This document shows, in pieces, positions 38,536 through 47,887 of a stretch of 64,000 nt of DNA (position 1 is its first letter; every line of letters begins with the position of its first letter). The notes under the pieces were generated by a model. That model was not told where the DNA came from, did not search any database, and worked only from the letters and a program-made list of their open reading frames with translations. A program made the translations under genes and the position numbers. Source of the stretch: Meinhardsimonia xiamenensis (GTDB lineage Bacteria; Pseudomonadota; Alphaproteobacteria; Rhodobacterales; Rhodobacteraceae); contig NZ_FNFV01000002.1 of NCBI RefSeq assembly GCF_900102905.1, forward strand, positions 503,476 through 567,475. The letters run 5' to 3'.

Positions 38536-39831
38536 GTGGCCGAGCAGACCCGCACCACCCCCTTCGCGCCCTATGAGTGGATGATCGCCTGGCGCTACCT
38601 GCGCGCGCGGCGCGCCGAAGGGGGCGTCAGCGTGATGACGTGGATCAGCCTCATCGGCATCACGCTCGCGGTGTTTGCGCTGATTGCCACGCTGTCGGTG
38701 CGGGCGGGCTTTCGCGCCGAGTTCGTCGACACGATCCTTGGCGCCAACGCCCATGTCACCGTCTACTCCGAACTGAGGGTGGCGGAGGGCGGCCGCACCA
38801 CCCGAACCATCGAGGAGTATGACGCCCTTGCCGCGCGTCTGGCCGAAGTGGAGGGCGTCACCCGCACCGCGCCGCTCATCCGCGGGCAGGTGATGGCGAA
38901 CCTGCGCTCGCGCAACGCCGGGGTCGAAGTGTTCGGCATCCGCCTCGATGACCTGCGCGGCATCCCGCGCGTGGCCGGCGCGGAGGCGCAGGCCGAGGGC
39001 GATCTCGCCCGCTTCGAGGAGGGCATCGCCATCGGCTCTGGCGTGGCGCGCGAGCTTGGCGCAAGGGTGGGGGACCGCATCCGCCTGATCTCGCCCAACG
39101 GCGTGCGCACGCCCCTGGGCACCAGCCCGCGGGTGAAGGCCTATGAGGTGGTCTACATCTTCACCGCCGGGCGCTATGACATCGACCGCACCCGCGTCTA
39201 CATGCCCTTTGCCGAGGCGCAGAGCTTCTTCAACAAGGAGGGGGCGGCCGACGAGATCGAGGTGATGCTGGCCGAGCCCGAGCGGGTTGACGACTACACC
39301 CGCGCGCTCGCCGCCGCCGCCGGTCCCGGCTATCTGATCTGGACATGGCGCGACAGCGCCGGTGCCTTTCTGCGCGCGCTCGATGTGGAGGACAACGTGA
39401 TGTTCGTCATCATGTCCGTCCTCGTGCTGATCGCGGCGATGAACATCATCTCCGGCCTGATCATGCTGGTGAAGAACAAGGGCCGGGACATCGGCATCCT
39501 GCGTACCATCGGGCTCACCGAGGGCTCCGTGCTGCGGGTCTTCTTCCTGTGCGGCGCGCTCGTTGGTGTGGTCGGCACCATTGCGGGCGTGATCCTCGGC
39601 TGTCTCTTCGCCATCTACATCGACCCGATCTTCTCGGCGGTGAACTATCTCGCCGGCGGCGGGGTGTGGGATCCGTCCATTCGCGGCATCTACAACCTGC
39701 CGGCGAAGCTCCAGCTGGGGGACGTGATCTCGGCGGTGGCACTGTCGCTGGGGCTGAGCTTCATCGTCACCATCTTTCCCGCCCGCCGGGCGGCGCGAAT
39801 GAACCCTGTCGAGGCGCTGCGCTATGAGTGA
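38536..39831 (+). CDS. lolC: Lipoprotein-releasing ABC permease LolC/E
   Basis: A 431-residue permease with the MacB/LolE topology: one N-terminal span ([23 protein letters not shown]), a large periplasmic domain (about 50-270), then three C-terminal spans containing [19 protein letters not shown]. It extracts outer-membrane lipoproteins from the inner membrane with LolD. A single LolC/E-type gene, rather than separate lolC and lolE, is usual in alphaproteobacteria. The start is GTG 38536 (AGGAAAGCC upstream), which gives normal length; the upstream open frame runs into the Hint gene. Overlaps lolD by 8 bases. Confidence 0.93.
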   Translation: MAEQTRTTPFAPYEWMIAWRYLRARRAEGGVSVMTWISLIGITLAVFALIATLSVRAGFRAEFVDTILGANAHVTVYSELRVAEGGRTTRTIEEYDALAARLAEVEGVTRTAPLIRGQVMANLRSRNAGVEVFGIRLDDLRGIPRVAGAEAQAEGDLARFEEGIAIGSGVARELGARVGDRIRLISPNGVRTPLGTSPRVKAYEVVYIFTAGRYDIDRTRVYMPFAEAQSFFNKEGAADEIEVMLAEPERVDDYTRALAAAAGPGYLIWTWRDSAGAFLRALDVEDNVMFVIMSVLVLIAAMNIISGLIMLVKNKGRDIGILRTIGLTEGSVLRVFFLCGALVGVVGTIAGVILGCLFAIYIDPIFSAVNYLAGGGVWDPSIRGIYNLPAKLQLGDVISAVALSLGLSFIVTIFPARRAARMNPVEALRYE

Positions 39832-40510
39832 GGCGGCGCTGAGGCTCTCGGGCATCGAGAAGGGTTACCTGCGCGGCACGCCGGGCGAGGTGATCGTGCT
39901 GCGCGGCGCCGATCTGGAGGTGGCGCCGGGCGAGGCGGTGGCGCTGGTCGCCCCATCGGGGGCGGGCAAGTCCACGCTTCTGCACATCGCCGGGCTTCTC
40001 GACACGCCGGATGCGGGCGAGGTGGTGATCGGCGGCGAGGCGATGCAGAGCCGCTCCGACCGCCGGCGCACCATCGCGCGCCGCCGCGAGGTGGGGTTCA
40101 TATACCAGTTCCACCACCTCCTGCCCGAGTTCACTGCGCTCGAGAACATCGTGCTGCCGCAGCTCGCCAATGGCGTGGCGCCGAAGGCGGCGGGCGAGCG
40201 GGCGCGCGCGCTTCTCGCCCGGGTGGGGCTCGCCGCGCGCGCCGATCACCGACCGGCGGCGCTTTCGGGCGGCGAGCAGCAGCGGGTGGCCTTCTGCCGG
40301 GCGCTCGCCAACGCGCCGCGGCTGCTTCTCGCCGACGAGCCCACCGGCAACCTCGACCCCGACACCTCCGAGCGGGTCTTTGCCGTGCTGATGGAGCTCG
40401 TGCGCGAGACGGGGCTTGCCGCGCTCATCGCCACCCACAACCTTGATCTCGCCGCGCGGATGGACCGCACCGTGCGCCTCGATCACGGCCGGGTGGTGGA
40501 GGCGGCTTGA
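39824..40510 (+). CDS. lolD: Lipoprotein-releasing ABC ATPase LolD
   Basis: A 228-residue ABC ATPase with Walker [11 protein letters not shown], signature LSGGEQQRV, Walker B LLLADEP and switch histidine ATHN. It belongs to the MacB/LolD/FtsE group and powers the LolC permease encoded just upstream; the genes overlap by 8 bases. Assignment rests on both family and partner. Confidence 0.95.
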   Translation: MSEAALRLSGIEKGYLRGTPGEVIVLRGADLEVAPGEAVALVAPSGAGKSTLLHIAGLLDTPDAGEVVIGGEAMQSRSDRRRTIARRREVGFIYQFHHLLPEFTALENIVLPQLANGVAPKAAGERARALLARVGLAARADHRPAALSGGEQQRVAFCRALANAPRLLLADEPTGNLDPDTSERVFAVLMELVRETGLAALIATHNLDLAARMDRTVRLDHGRVVEAA

Positions 40511-40576
40511 TCTCGGTCAACGCGCCCGTCGTTGTGGCGGTAATGATGGAGACAGGCGAGCTGTCAGGAGAAGGCA

Positions 40577-41023
40577 ATGCCCGATCTGGCGAGGATTCTG
40601 GCGGCAGGAGCTGCCGCGGCGCTCTGGGTGGCGACGCTGGCGCAGCCGCAGGCCGCGCGCGGCGCGGAGGATGAGGCCGCGCGGCTTGAGCGGGGGCACG
40701 CGCTCTTCCTCAACCATTGCGCCGCCTGCCACGGCGAGAGCGCGCGCGGCGACGGCCCGCTTGCGCCGCTTCTCAACGTCCCCGTGGCCGACCTGACGCG
40801 CATCGCCGCGCGGCGCGGTGGTGAGTTTCCGCTGGTCGAGGTGGTCCGCATCATCGACGGGCGCGCCGAGCTGCGCGGGCATGGCGGGCCGATGCTCGTC
40901 TACGGACAGATCCTGGGCGGGGGGAGCGCGGTTCTCGACACGCCGGAGGACGGCGTTTTGCAGACCCGCGGTGATATCCTTGACATCGCCCTGTGGCTGA
41001 AATCGATCCAGGAGCGTGAGTGA
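40577..41023 (+). CDS. Monoheme c-type cytochrome
   Basis: A 148-residue class I cytochrome c. Signal peptide about residues 1-29 (ending ARGA), heme-binding CAACH with Cys48, Cys51 and His52, and Met106 in GHGGPMLVYG as a plausible sixth heme ligand. It would be a soluble periplasmic electron carrier or small oxidase-linked donor. It lies between lolD (66 bases upstream) and parE, with no oxidase or dehydrogenase next to it; the nearest candidate partner in the window is the exported molybdenum enzyme at 44.8-47.5 kb, which is speculation. Confidence 0.88.
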   Translation: MPDLARILAAGAAAALWVATLAQPQAARGAEDEAARLERGHALFLNHCAACHGESARGDGPLAPLLNVPVADLTRIAARRGGEFPLVEVVRIIDGRAELRGHGGPMLVYGQILGGGSAVLDTPEDGVLQTRGDILDIALWLKSIQERE

Positions 41024-41162
41024 CGGCCTACCCCGGGGCGCGACGCGGCCGGCGCTGAGGCGGTGTCTGGCGGGCGGGCCGGGCATGGCCGACGGCCTTG
41101 CTTGCGCGCGCAGCGCCTGATGTGGTGAAATGCCCCCAAGCAGATGAGGCACCGAGCAGACC

Positions 41163-43127
41163 ATGCCCGCAGACGATCTTCTTTCCTCCAATCCCGGCGC
41201 CGACGCCTACGACGCCTCCGCCATCGAGGTGCTCGAGGGGCTTGAGCCTGTGCGCAAGCGCCCGGGCATGTATATCGGCGGCACCGACGAGCGAGCGCTG
41301 CACCACCTTGTGGCCGAGGTACTTGACAACGCGATGGACGAGGCGGTGGCCGGCCATGCCAGCCGCATCGAGGTGGAGCTGCACGCCGACGGGTCCGTCA
41401 CCGTGCGCGACAACGGCCGGGGCATCCCGGTGGACCCGCACCCGAAGTTTCCCGACAAGTCGGCGCTCGAGGTGATCCTGTGCACGCTGCACGCGGGCGG
41501 CAAGTTCTCGGGCAAGGCCTATCAGACCTCGGGCGGCCTGCACGGGGTGGGGGTGAGCGTGGTCAACGCGCTCTCCGACCGGCTGCGCGTGGAGGTGGCG
41601 CGGGGCCGCGAGCTTTTCGCGCAGGAATTCTCGCGCGGCCTGCCCTTGGGGCCTGTGCAGGCGCTCGGCCCCGTGCCCAACCGACGCGGCACCACCGTTA
41701 CCTTCCACCCCGATGCGGAGATCTTCGGCCACCACCGGCTGAAGCCCGCGCGGCTCTTCCGCATGGCGCGCTCCAAGGCCTATCTCTTCTCGGGCGTGGA
41801 GATTCGCTGGCGCTCGGAGATCGATGACGGCCAGACACCGCTTGAGGCGCGCTTTCACTTCCCCGGCGGGCTTGCCGACTATCTGGCCGAGCAGCTCGAC
41901 GGCGCCTCCACCTATTCCGAGCGCCCCTTCGCCGGCCGGGTCGATTTCGAGGAGCGTTTCGGCACGCCGGGCCGCGTGGAATGGGCGATCAACTGGACGC
42001 CCTCGCGCGATGGCTTCATCCACTCCTACTGCAACACCATTCCCACCCCTGAAGGCGGCACCCATGAGCAGGGCTTCTGGGCGGCGATCCTGAAGGGCAT
42101 CCGCGCCTACGGCGAGCTTGCCGGCAACCGCAAGGCGGCGCAGATCACCCGCGAAGATCTCGTCTCGGGCGGCTGCGCGCTTGTCTCCTGCTTCATCCGC
42201 GAGCCGGAATTCGTGGGCCAGACCAAGGACCGGCTGGCCACGGCCGAGGCGGCGAAGCTCGTGGAAGGCGCGGTGCGCGACCATTTCGACCACTGGCTGA
42301 CGGCGGACCCGAAATCGGCCGGCGCCATTCTCGACTTTCTGGTGCTGCGCGCCGAGGAGCGGATGCGCCGCCGCGCCGAGAAGGAGACGGCGCGCAAGTC
42401 GGCCACGCGCAAGCTGCGCCTGCCGGGCAAGCTGGTGGACTGCACGGCAAACTCGCGCGAGGGCACCGAGATCTTCATCGTCGAGGGCGATTCGGCGGGC
42501 GGGTCGGCGAAGATGGCGCGCGACCGGCGCACCCAGGCGCTGTTGCCGCTGAGGGGCAAGATCCTCAACGTTCTCGGCGCGGCTTCCTCGAAGCTTGGCC
42601 AGAACCAGGAGATTGCCGATCTTTGCCAGGCGCTTGGCGTGGGCATGGGCACGAAGTTCAACATCGACGATCTGCGCTACGAGAAGGTCATCATCATGAC
42701 CGACGCCGATGTGGACGGGGCGCACATCGCCTCGCTTCTGATGACCTTCTTCTTCACCCAGATGCGCCCGCTCATCGACCGCGGCCACCTCTACCTCGCC
42801 TGCCCGCCGCTCTTCCGGCTCACCCAGGGGGCCAAGCGCGTCTACGCGCTCGACGAGGCCGAGCGCGATGCCTGGCTTGCCAGGGGGCTCGGCGGCAAGG
42901 GCAAGATCGAGGTCTCGCGCTTCAAGGGGCTTGGCGAGATGGACGCCAAGGATCTCAAGGAGACGACGATGGACCCGTCCAGCCGCCGGCTGATCCGCGT
43001 GACCATCGACGAGGACGCGCCGGGCGAGACGAGCGACCTTGTCGAGCGGCTCATGGGCAAGAAGCCCGAGCTGCGCTTCCAGTACATCCAGGAGAACGCG
43101 CGTTTCGTGGAGGAGCTGGACGTCTAG
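41163..43127 (+). CDS. parE: DNA topoisomerase IV subunit B
   Basis: A 654-residue GHKL-ATPase subunit that, with ParC, unlinks daughter chromosomes. Blocks: EVLDNAMDEAV, DNGRGIPV and GGLHGVGVSVVNALS (ATP lid); toprim EGDSAGGSAKMARDRRTQAL and TDADVDGAHI; and the C-terminal metal region. Length favours ParE over GyrB (which is usually about 800 residues). Monocistronic in appearance, ending with a hairpin at 43202-43228 shared with the convergent DUF6455 gene. Confidence 0.95.
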   Translation: MPADDLLSSNPGADAYDASAIEVLEGLEPVRKRPGMYIGGTDERALHHLVAEVLDNAMDEAVAGHASRIEVELHADGSVTVRDNGRGIPVDPHPKFPDKSALEVILCTLHAGGKFSGKAYQTSGGLHGVGVSVVNALSDRLRVEVARGRELFAQEFSRGLPLGPVQALGPVPNRRGTTVTFHPDAEIFGHHRLKPARLFRMARSKAYLFSGVEIRWRSEIDDGQTPLEARFHFPGGLADYLAEQLDGASTYSERPFAGRVDFEERFGTPGRVEWAINWTPSRDGFIHSYCNTIPTPEGGTHEQGFWAAILKGIRAYGELAGNRKAAQITREDLVSGGCALVSCFIREPEFVGQTKDRLATAEAAKLVEGAVRDHFDHWLTADPKSAGAILDFLVLRAEERMRRRAEKETARKSATRKLRLPGKLVDCTANSREGTEIFIVEGDSAGGSAKMARDRRTQALLPLRGKILNVLGAASSKLGQNQEIADLCQALGVGMGTKFNIDDLRYEKVIIMTDADVDGAHIASLLMTFFFTQMRPLIDRGHLYLACPPLFRLTQGAKRVYALDEAERDAWLARGLGGKGKIEVSRFKGLGEMDAKDLKETTMDPSSRRLIRVTIDEDAPGETSDLVERLMGKKPELRFQYIQENARFVEELDV

Positions 43128-43201
43128 CCCGCACCGCCGACTGCAGGCGAGACGTCCGACCGGCGCCGGGCCCTGCAACCGGGCCGATGCTTGGCACCAT
43201 T

Positions 43202-43228
43202 ACGCGCGGCGGCGCCGGAGCCGCGCGT
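43202..43228. terminator. Hairpin between convergent parE and DUF6455 gene
   Basis: ACGCGCGGC and GCCGCGCGT form a perfect 9-base-pair stem around the loop GGCGCCGGA, abutting the DUF6455 stop codon. Placed to end both transcripts; there is no T-run, so it is a structure call rather than a proven terminator. Confidence 0.5.
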
Positions 43229-43486
43229 TCAGGAGTCCCTGGCACGCTCCAGGAATGTGCGGTTGAGGCAGTAGTCGGGCGCCTCTTCCGCGCCGGCGGC
43301 ATGTTCGTCCAGCCAGTCCATGCAGCTGCCCACGGCCCGGCAGCGGCTGCAGGTCAGCACCATGGTGCGGATCGCCGTCTCGGGGATGCGCCCTTCAACT
43401 GCGGCCTGAACCACATCGGCGCCCACCGTCTCGGCCATGCGCATCGAAAGCCCGGCGTGACGGTCGAGAATTGACATCAGTGACAT
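43229..43486 (-). CDS. DUF6455 family protein with four cysteines
   Basis: An 85-residue protein: an N-terminal helix (RHAGLSMRMAETVG), then Cys46, Cys49 and Cys55 in CSRCRAVGSC, and Cys73 in DYCLN. The CxxC-x5-C-x17-C layout could hold an iron-sulfur cluster or zinc. I recall DUF6455 as a Rhodobacteraceae family of unknown function. ATG 43486 follows an excellent GGAGGG site; the open frame upstream is not conserved. An FNR-type box 52 bases upstream suggests control by oxygen. Confidence 0.78.
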   Translation of the reverse strand: MSLMSILDRHAGLSMRMAETVGADVVQAAVEGRIPETAIRTMVLTCSRCRAVGSCMDWLDEHAAGAEEAPDYCLNRTFLERARDS

Positions 43487-43538
43487 GGCAAACCCTCCAT
43501 TGCATTTGCAATGAAACCCGAAATCGGGCCGGATTTGC

Positions 43539-43552
43539 TTGATCCATGTCAA
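43539..43552. promoter_or_regulatory. FNR/FixK-type box upstream of the DUF6455 gene
   Basis: TTGATCCATGTCAA fits TTGA-N6-TCAA and differs from the FnrL consensus TTGAT-N4-ATCAA at one position. It ends 52 bases before the DUF6455 ATG (minus strand), nearly the same spacing as the site at 23922 before the DksA-like gene. Confidence 0.55.
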
Positions 43553-43613
43553 ATGGCGTGGCGATTGCGCTTGGGGCGCACGGCGCACCGGCGCAGGCCG
43601 TCTTCGGCCCGGT

Positions 43614-44573
43614 TTATCGGCTCCCAGGCCCGTGCACGGCTTTCCGCGCGGCGACGTGGGCCGCGACGAGCTCCTCGTAAAGGCGCGCAAGGCGGCTTGT
43701 AAGGGGCCCGGCGCCCTCGCCCTTGCCGATCGGCTTGCCGTCAATGGCGGCAACGGGGGTGATGCCGCCGAAACTGCCGGTCAGAAAAGCCTCTTCGGCG
43801 CCGTAGGTCTCGTAGAGCGAGAAGTTCTTCTGGAACACGGGAATGCCGTTTTTCCGCGCCAGTTCGATCACCTTGGCGCGGGTGATGCCGTTCATGCAGT
43901 AGTCGCCGGTCGAGGTCCACAGTTCGCCCCGCCGGACGATGAAGAAGTTGCAGGCGTTGGTGGTGTTCACGAAACCGTGCGGGTCAAGCATCAGCGCCTC
44001 GTCGGCGCCCGCGGCCTCGGCCTGCAGGCAGGCGATGACGCAGTTGAGCTTGGAGTGGCTGTTGAGCTTGGGATCCTGCGAATTCGGCAACCCTCGCACT
44101 TGGGGCACCGTCGCCAGCCGCACCCCGCGCGCCTTGACCGCCGCCGAGGGGCGCGAGTGCTCGACGATCGCCACGATGGTCGGCCCCCAGCGCGAGAGCG
44201 AGGGGTGCTGAAAGGGCTTGGCCTTGCGCCCCCTCGTGATCATCAGCCGTGCGTGGGCGTCGGTGACCATGCCGTTGGCCGCGGCTGTCTCGTCGAGGAT
44301 CGCGCGAAGTTCCTCGCGGGTCTTGCCGATGTCGATGGAGACCGCACGGCAGGCGTCAAAGAGCCGGTCCATGTGCTCGTCGAAGAACACCCAGACGCCA
44401 TCATGCAGCCGCATCCCCTCCCACATGCCGTCGCCCAGCATGAAGCCGGAATCATAGACCGACACCACGGCCTTATCCTTGGGCACGAGGCGGCCGTTGA
44501 CGTGAATGAGGATATGGTCGTTGCGCGGGTCGTGCTCCGCGTCATGGGTGGTGGGGCGGTGGGTGTCGGTCAT
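43614..44573 (-). CDS. Class IV PLP aminotransferase (branched-chain/D-amino-acid type)
   Basis: A 319-residue fold-type IV enzyme. Visible are [21 protein letters not shown] near the N-terminus, the PLP lysine in LNSHSKLNC and [16 protein letters not shown] near the C-terminus. The family covers branched-chain aminotransferase (IlvE), D-amino-acid transaminase and 4-amino-4-deoxychorismate lyase. Motif details do not decide between them, although the length and [12 protein letters not shown] block resemble proteins annotated as IlvE- or D-amino-acid-transaminase-like in relatives. Divergent from iorA. Its start is clean ATG 44573 with GGAGACGCC upstream. Confidence 0.8.
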   Translation of the reverse strand: MTDTHRPTTHDAEHDPRNDHILIHVNGRLVPKDKAVVSVYDSGFMLGDGMWEGMRLHDGVWVFFDEHMDRLFDACRAVSIDIGKTREELRAILDETAAANGMVTDAHARLMITRGRKAKPFQHPSLSRWGPTIVAIVEHSRPSAAVKARGVRLATVPQVRGLPNSQDPKLNSHSKLNCVIACLQAEAAGADEALMLDPHGFVNTTNACNFFIVRRGELWTSTGDYCMNGITRAKVIELARKNGIPVFQKNFSLYETYGAEEAFLTGSFGGITPVAAIDGKPIGKGEGAGPLTSRLARLYEELVAAHVAARKAVHGPGSR

Positions 44574-44646
44574 GGCGTCTCCTCTCGCACGGCGCCATCT
44601 GGCCGCCTGCGCCCCCGGTTGGCAAGGGGGCGCGGCGCATGGGCCC

Positions 44647-44664
44647 GCCCGGGCCGGCCCGGGC
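44647..44664. repeat. Perfect 18-base palindrome
   Basis: GCCCGGGCCGGCCCGGGC is its own reverse complement. It lies in the 186-base divergent region between the class IV aminotransferase and iorA. It could be an operator or simply a GC-rich hairpin; composition makes chance palindromes more likely here. Confidence 0.4.
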
Positions 44665-44759
44665 CATGTGACGCGACGTTTGCCCGCGCGGCATCGATCC
44701 CGCGCTTTTTCCCTGGCCGAAGTGGGCTAAGCTGCCAGCAGCCTGTTCAGGATGTCGCG

Positions 44760-45227
44760 ATGAAGGTCAGATTCTCGGTCAATGGCGCCGTGCGCGAGGT
44801 GGAGACCGCCCCGGACATGCCACTTCTGTGGATCCTGCGGGATCATCTCGGGCTCACGGGCACCAAGTATGGCTGCGGTGTCGCCGCCTGCGGGGCCTGC
44901 ACCGTGCATCTTGATGGCGCGGCGGTGCGCTCCTGCCAGGTCACGGCGGACGCACTCGAGGGGGCGGAGGTCGTCACCATCGAAGGGCTCGGCACGCCCG
45001 AGGCGCCGCATCCGGTCCAGGCGGCATGGATCGCGGCGCAGGTGGCGCAATGCGGCTATTGCCAGTCGGGGCAGATCATGCAGGCCGCCGCGCTGCTGGC
45101 CGAAAATCCCGCCCCGAGCGATGCCGAGATCGACGCCGCGCTCGCCGGCAATCTCTGCCGCTGCGGCACCTATCCGCGCATCCGCGCCGCAGTGCGCAGG
45201 GCGGCGCAGGCCATGCGGGAGGGCTGA
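44760..45227 (+). CDS. iorA: (2Fe-2S) subunit of a molybdenum hydroxylase (IorA-like)
   Basis: A 155-residue subunit with two [2Fe-2S] centres: the plant-type cluster at Cys39, Cys44, Cys47 and Cys59, and the second helical cluster at Cys98, Cys101, Cys133 and Cys135. It carries electrons from the molybdenum cofactor in the partner IorB-type subunit, whose gene starts 3 bases later. It has no signal of its own and would be exported bound to the Tat-targeted partner. The substrate class (N-heterocycles such as isoquinoline, nicotinate, or aldehydes) is not fixed by sequence. Confidence 0.9.
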   Translation: MKVRFSVNGAVREVETAPDMPLLWILRDHLGLTGTKYGCGVAACGACTVHLDGAAVRSCQVTADALEGAEVVTIEGLGTPEAPHPVQAAWIAAQVAQCGYCQSGQIMQAAALLAENPAPSDAEIDAALAGNLCRCGTYPRIRAAVRRAAQAMREG

Positions 45228-45230
45228 ACG

Positions 45231-47471
45231 ATGGGAACGCTGCGCCGGCTGACCCGCCGCTCCGTCCTCATCGGCTCGCTCGCCGTCGGTGGCGGCGTCG
45301 CCTTCGGAAGCTGGGCGGTAAGCAGGCCTGCCGAAAATCCGCTCGAGGAGTTCGCCGGTGCGGATGGGGCCGCCTTCAACCCGTGGGTTCTGGTGACGCC
45401 CGACGAGATTCGGCTCATCACCCCGCACGCGGATTTCGGGCAGGGGGCGGCGCAGATGCAGGCGATGCTGATCGCCGAAGAGATGGATCTCGAGCCGGGC
45501 CAGTTCAGCATCGATTTCGGGCAGCCAGCGAAGGCCTACTGGAATACCGCGCTGGCCGAGGAGGGCGTGCCGTTCATGTCCACCGACGAGAGCCTTCCGG
45601 CGGAGGCGATGCGCGCGCTGATGGGCGCGGCGGCCAAGCTGATGGGGCTGCAGATCACCGGCGGCTCGACGGCCGTACCCGACAGTTTCGACAAGCTTCG
45701 CCGCGCCGGGGCCGTGGCGCGCGAGACGCTCAAGCGGGCCGCGGCGGCACGCCACGGCGTGCACCCGGACGATCTGCGCACCGGCGCGGGCGCGGTCATC
45801 CTGCCCGACGGCGCGCGCGTGCCCTACACCGCGCTTGCCGCCGATGCGGCGAAGATCACGCCGGTGACGGATGTCCCCCTGCGCCCGCCCGCGCAGTGGC
45901 GGCTGATCGGAAAGCCGCAGCCCCGTCTCGACATGGTCGCCAAATGCACCGGAACCCAGCGCTACGGGATCGACGTGAGCCTGCCCGGCATGATCCATGC
46001 GGCGGTGCGCATGAACCCGCGCAAGGGCGGGGCGCTGAAGGGCTTCGACCCCGCGCCGGCCCTGGCCATGCCGGGCGTGTCGGATGTCATCGAGCTGCCG
46101 GGCGGCATTGCCGCGCTCGCCACCGACACCTGGACGGCGATGCGCGCGGCGGAGGCGGTGATCTGCGAATGGGGCGCGGCGCCCTATCCGCCCGAGCAGG
46201 CGGGCCATTGGGAGGTGCTGGCGGGCTCCTTCACCGAAGACCGCCTGGACCGGGTCTGGCGCGATGAGGGCGAGGTGGAGGCGGCGCTTGCGGATGGCGC
46301 GGTGATTTCGGCCGAGTACCGTTCGCCTTACGTCGCGCACGCCCCGCTCGAGCCCCTGAACGCGACCGTCCTCGTGACGGAAGAGGCCGTGGAGGTGTGG
46401 ACCGGGCACCAGATTCCGCGGATGCTGCAGCGGCACGTGGCGGCGATCACCGGGCACGGGCCCGAACAGGTGATCCTGCACAACCAGTTCATCGGCGGCA
46501 GTTTCGGGCACCGGCTCGAATTCGAATTCGTGCGCCAGGCGGCGATGATTGCGGCGCGCAAACCGGGCACGCCGATCAAGCTCACCTATTCGCGCGAGGA
46601 GGATTTCGCCCAGGACTTTCCGCGCCACATCGCCATGGGGCGGGGGAGGGGTGTGGTGCGCGAGGGACGCGTGGAGGCGCTCGACCTCGCCATCGCCGCG
46701 CCTTCGGTGACCGCCTCGCAGATGGGGCGGGCCGGCCTTGCGGTGCCCGGCCCCGACGCGCAGATCGTCGCCGGAGCCTGGAACAACCCGTATGACATTC
46801 CCAACTTCCGTGTGCGCGGCTATCGCGCGCCCGAGCTTGCGCCGGTTTCCTCCTGGCGGTCCGTGGGCGCGGCCGGGGCGGGCTTCTTCTTCGACTGCTT
46901 TCTTGACGAGCTCATCCACGCCGCCGGTGCCGACCCGATGGCCGAGCGCATCCGCCTGATGCGGCCCGGCCCGGCCCGGAAGGTGCTCGAGGCGGTGGCC
47001 CAGCTGTCGAACTGGGGAGAGAGCCTCTCACCCGGGGTTGGCCGCGGCGTGGCCTTCGTGGAGAGTTTCGGCGTGCCGGTGGCCGAGGTCGTCGAGGTCA
47101 AGGATACCCCCGACGGCATCCGCATCAGTCGCGTCTGGGTGGCGGCCGATGTAGGCCGCGTGGTTGATCCCGGCAATATCGAGAACCTCATCCAGGGCGG
47201 GGTTGTCTTCGGCCTCGGCCACGCCATGAACGCGGAGATCACCTATTCCGACGGCATGGCCGAGCAGCGGAACTACCACGATCATGAAGCCATGCGGCTG
47301 AACCAGTGCCCGGAGATCTTCGTGCGCGTGCTCGAGGGGCAGGGCAGGGTCCGCGGCATCGGCGAGCCGCCGGTGCCCCCGGCCGCGCCTGCGCTGGCCA
47401 ATGCCATCTTCGCGGCCACGGGCAAGCGCATCCGCGAATTGCCGCTGGGCCGGCACGTGACGTTCGTCTGA
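45231..47471 (+). CDS. iorB: Molybdopterin-binding hydroxylase large subunit (IorB-like), Tat-exported
   Basis: A 746-residue xanthine-oxidase-family molybdenum subunit. The N-terminus carries a Tat-type signal (LTRRSVLIGSLAVGGGVAFG), so the enzyme should act in the periplasm. Family blocks include DFGQGAAQMQAMLIAEEMD, the FIGGSFGHRLEFEFVRQA molybdopterin loop, WRSVGAAGAGFF, and the C-terminal GIGEPPVPP containing the catalytic glutamate. It pairs with IorA upstream. No cytochrome subunit or XdhC/CoxI-like maturation gene is adjacent, so those functions must be supplied elsewhere. Substrate unknown. Confidence 0.9.
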   Translation: MGTLRRLTRRSVLIGSLAVGGGVAFGSWAVSRPAENPLEEFAGADGAAFNPWVLVTPDEIRLITPHADFGQGAAQMQAMLIAEEMDLEPGQFSIDFGQPAKAYWNTALAEEGVPFMSTDESLPAEAMRALMGAAAKLMGLQITGGSTAVPDSFDKLRRAGAVARETLKRAAAARHGVHPDDLRTGAGAVILPDGARVPYTALAADAAKITPVTDVPLRPPAQWRLIGKPQPRLDMVAKCTGTQRYGIDVSLPGMIHAAVRMNPRKGGALKGFDPAPALAMPGVSDVIELPGGIAALATDTWTAMRAAEAVICEWGAAPYPPEQAGHWEVLAGSFTEDRLDRVWRDEGEVEAALADGAVISAEYRSPYVAHAPLEPLNATVLVTEEAVEVWTGHQIPRMLQRHVAAITGHGPEQVILHNQFIGGSFGHRLEFEFVRQAAMIAARKPGTPIKLTYSREEDFAQDFPRHIAMGRGRGVVREGRVEALDLAIAAPSVTASQMGRAGLAVPGPDAQIVAGAWNNPYDIPNFRVRGYRAPELAPVSSWRSVGAAGAGFFFDCFLDELIHAAGADPMAERIRLMRPGPARKVLEAVAQLSNWGESLSPGVGRGVAFVESFGVPVAEVVEVKDTPDGIRISRVWVAADVGRVVDPGNIENLIQGGVVFGLGHAMNAEITYSDGMAEQRNYHDHEAMRLNQCPEIFVRVLEGQGRVRGIGEPPVPPAAPALANAIFAATGKRIRELPLGRHVTFV

Positions 47472-47488
47472 CCGGGGAGACGCCGACC

Positions 47489-47845
47489 ATGACCCGATCC
47501 CGCCGCCGCCTTCAGGCCGCCGCTGTGCTGATGTTCCTGGCCGCCGCGCTGCATCTGCCCCTCATCGTGCTCGCCTTCGAGCGCCTTGGCGTGCCGGCCG
47601 CTCTTTGGGGGCTTGTGCTTCTGGCCCTCGGCTGGGCGCTGATGGGCGGGCGCCGCCTCGTTGCCTGGGTCTCCTTCCTGACGCTTCTTGGCGCCATCGT
47701 CGTGGCAGCCGCGTGGGCCGGGGGCGGCAGCGGGCTCATTGCGAGCCTTGCAAGGGCGGTCCTCGTGCTCGAGGGGCTGGCGCTGGCGGTGCTCTTCGTC
47801 ACGCTTTGGCGCGATCCCCCGCCGCGCGCCCGCCGCAGGGGCTGA
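47489..47845 (+). CDS. Small four-helix membrane protein
   Basis: A 118-residue hydrophobic protein with about four membrane spans (residues 10-30, 35-50, 58-77 and 85-105) and basic ends (MTRSRRRLQ; PPPRARRRG). It begins 17 bases after iorB with a GGGGAGACG ribosome site, so it is probably the third gene of the iorAB transcript. I do not recognise the family. A membrane anchor or quinone/cytochrome interface for the exported enzyme is possible but inferred only from position. Confidence 0.65.
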   Translation: MTRSRRRLQAAAVLMFLAAALHLPLIVLAFERLGVPAALWGLVLLALGWALMGGRRLVAWVSFLTLLGAIVVAAAWAGGGSGLIASLARAVLVLEGLALAVLFVTLWRDPPPRARRRG

Positions 47846-47887
47846 CGCGCGCGGCGGGCCGGCGGCGGGGCGCCGCAGTACGGCGCG

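Noticed and set aside
44727-46919. Long minus-strand frame opposite iorA/iorB
   Set aside because: Antisense shadow; the plus-strand genes carry intact cofactor motifs.
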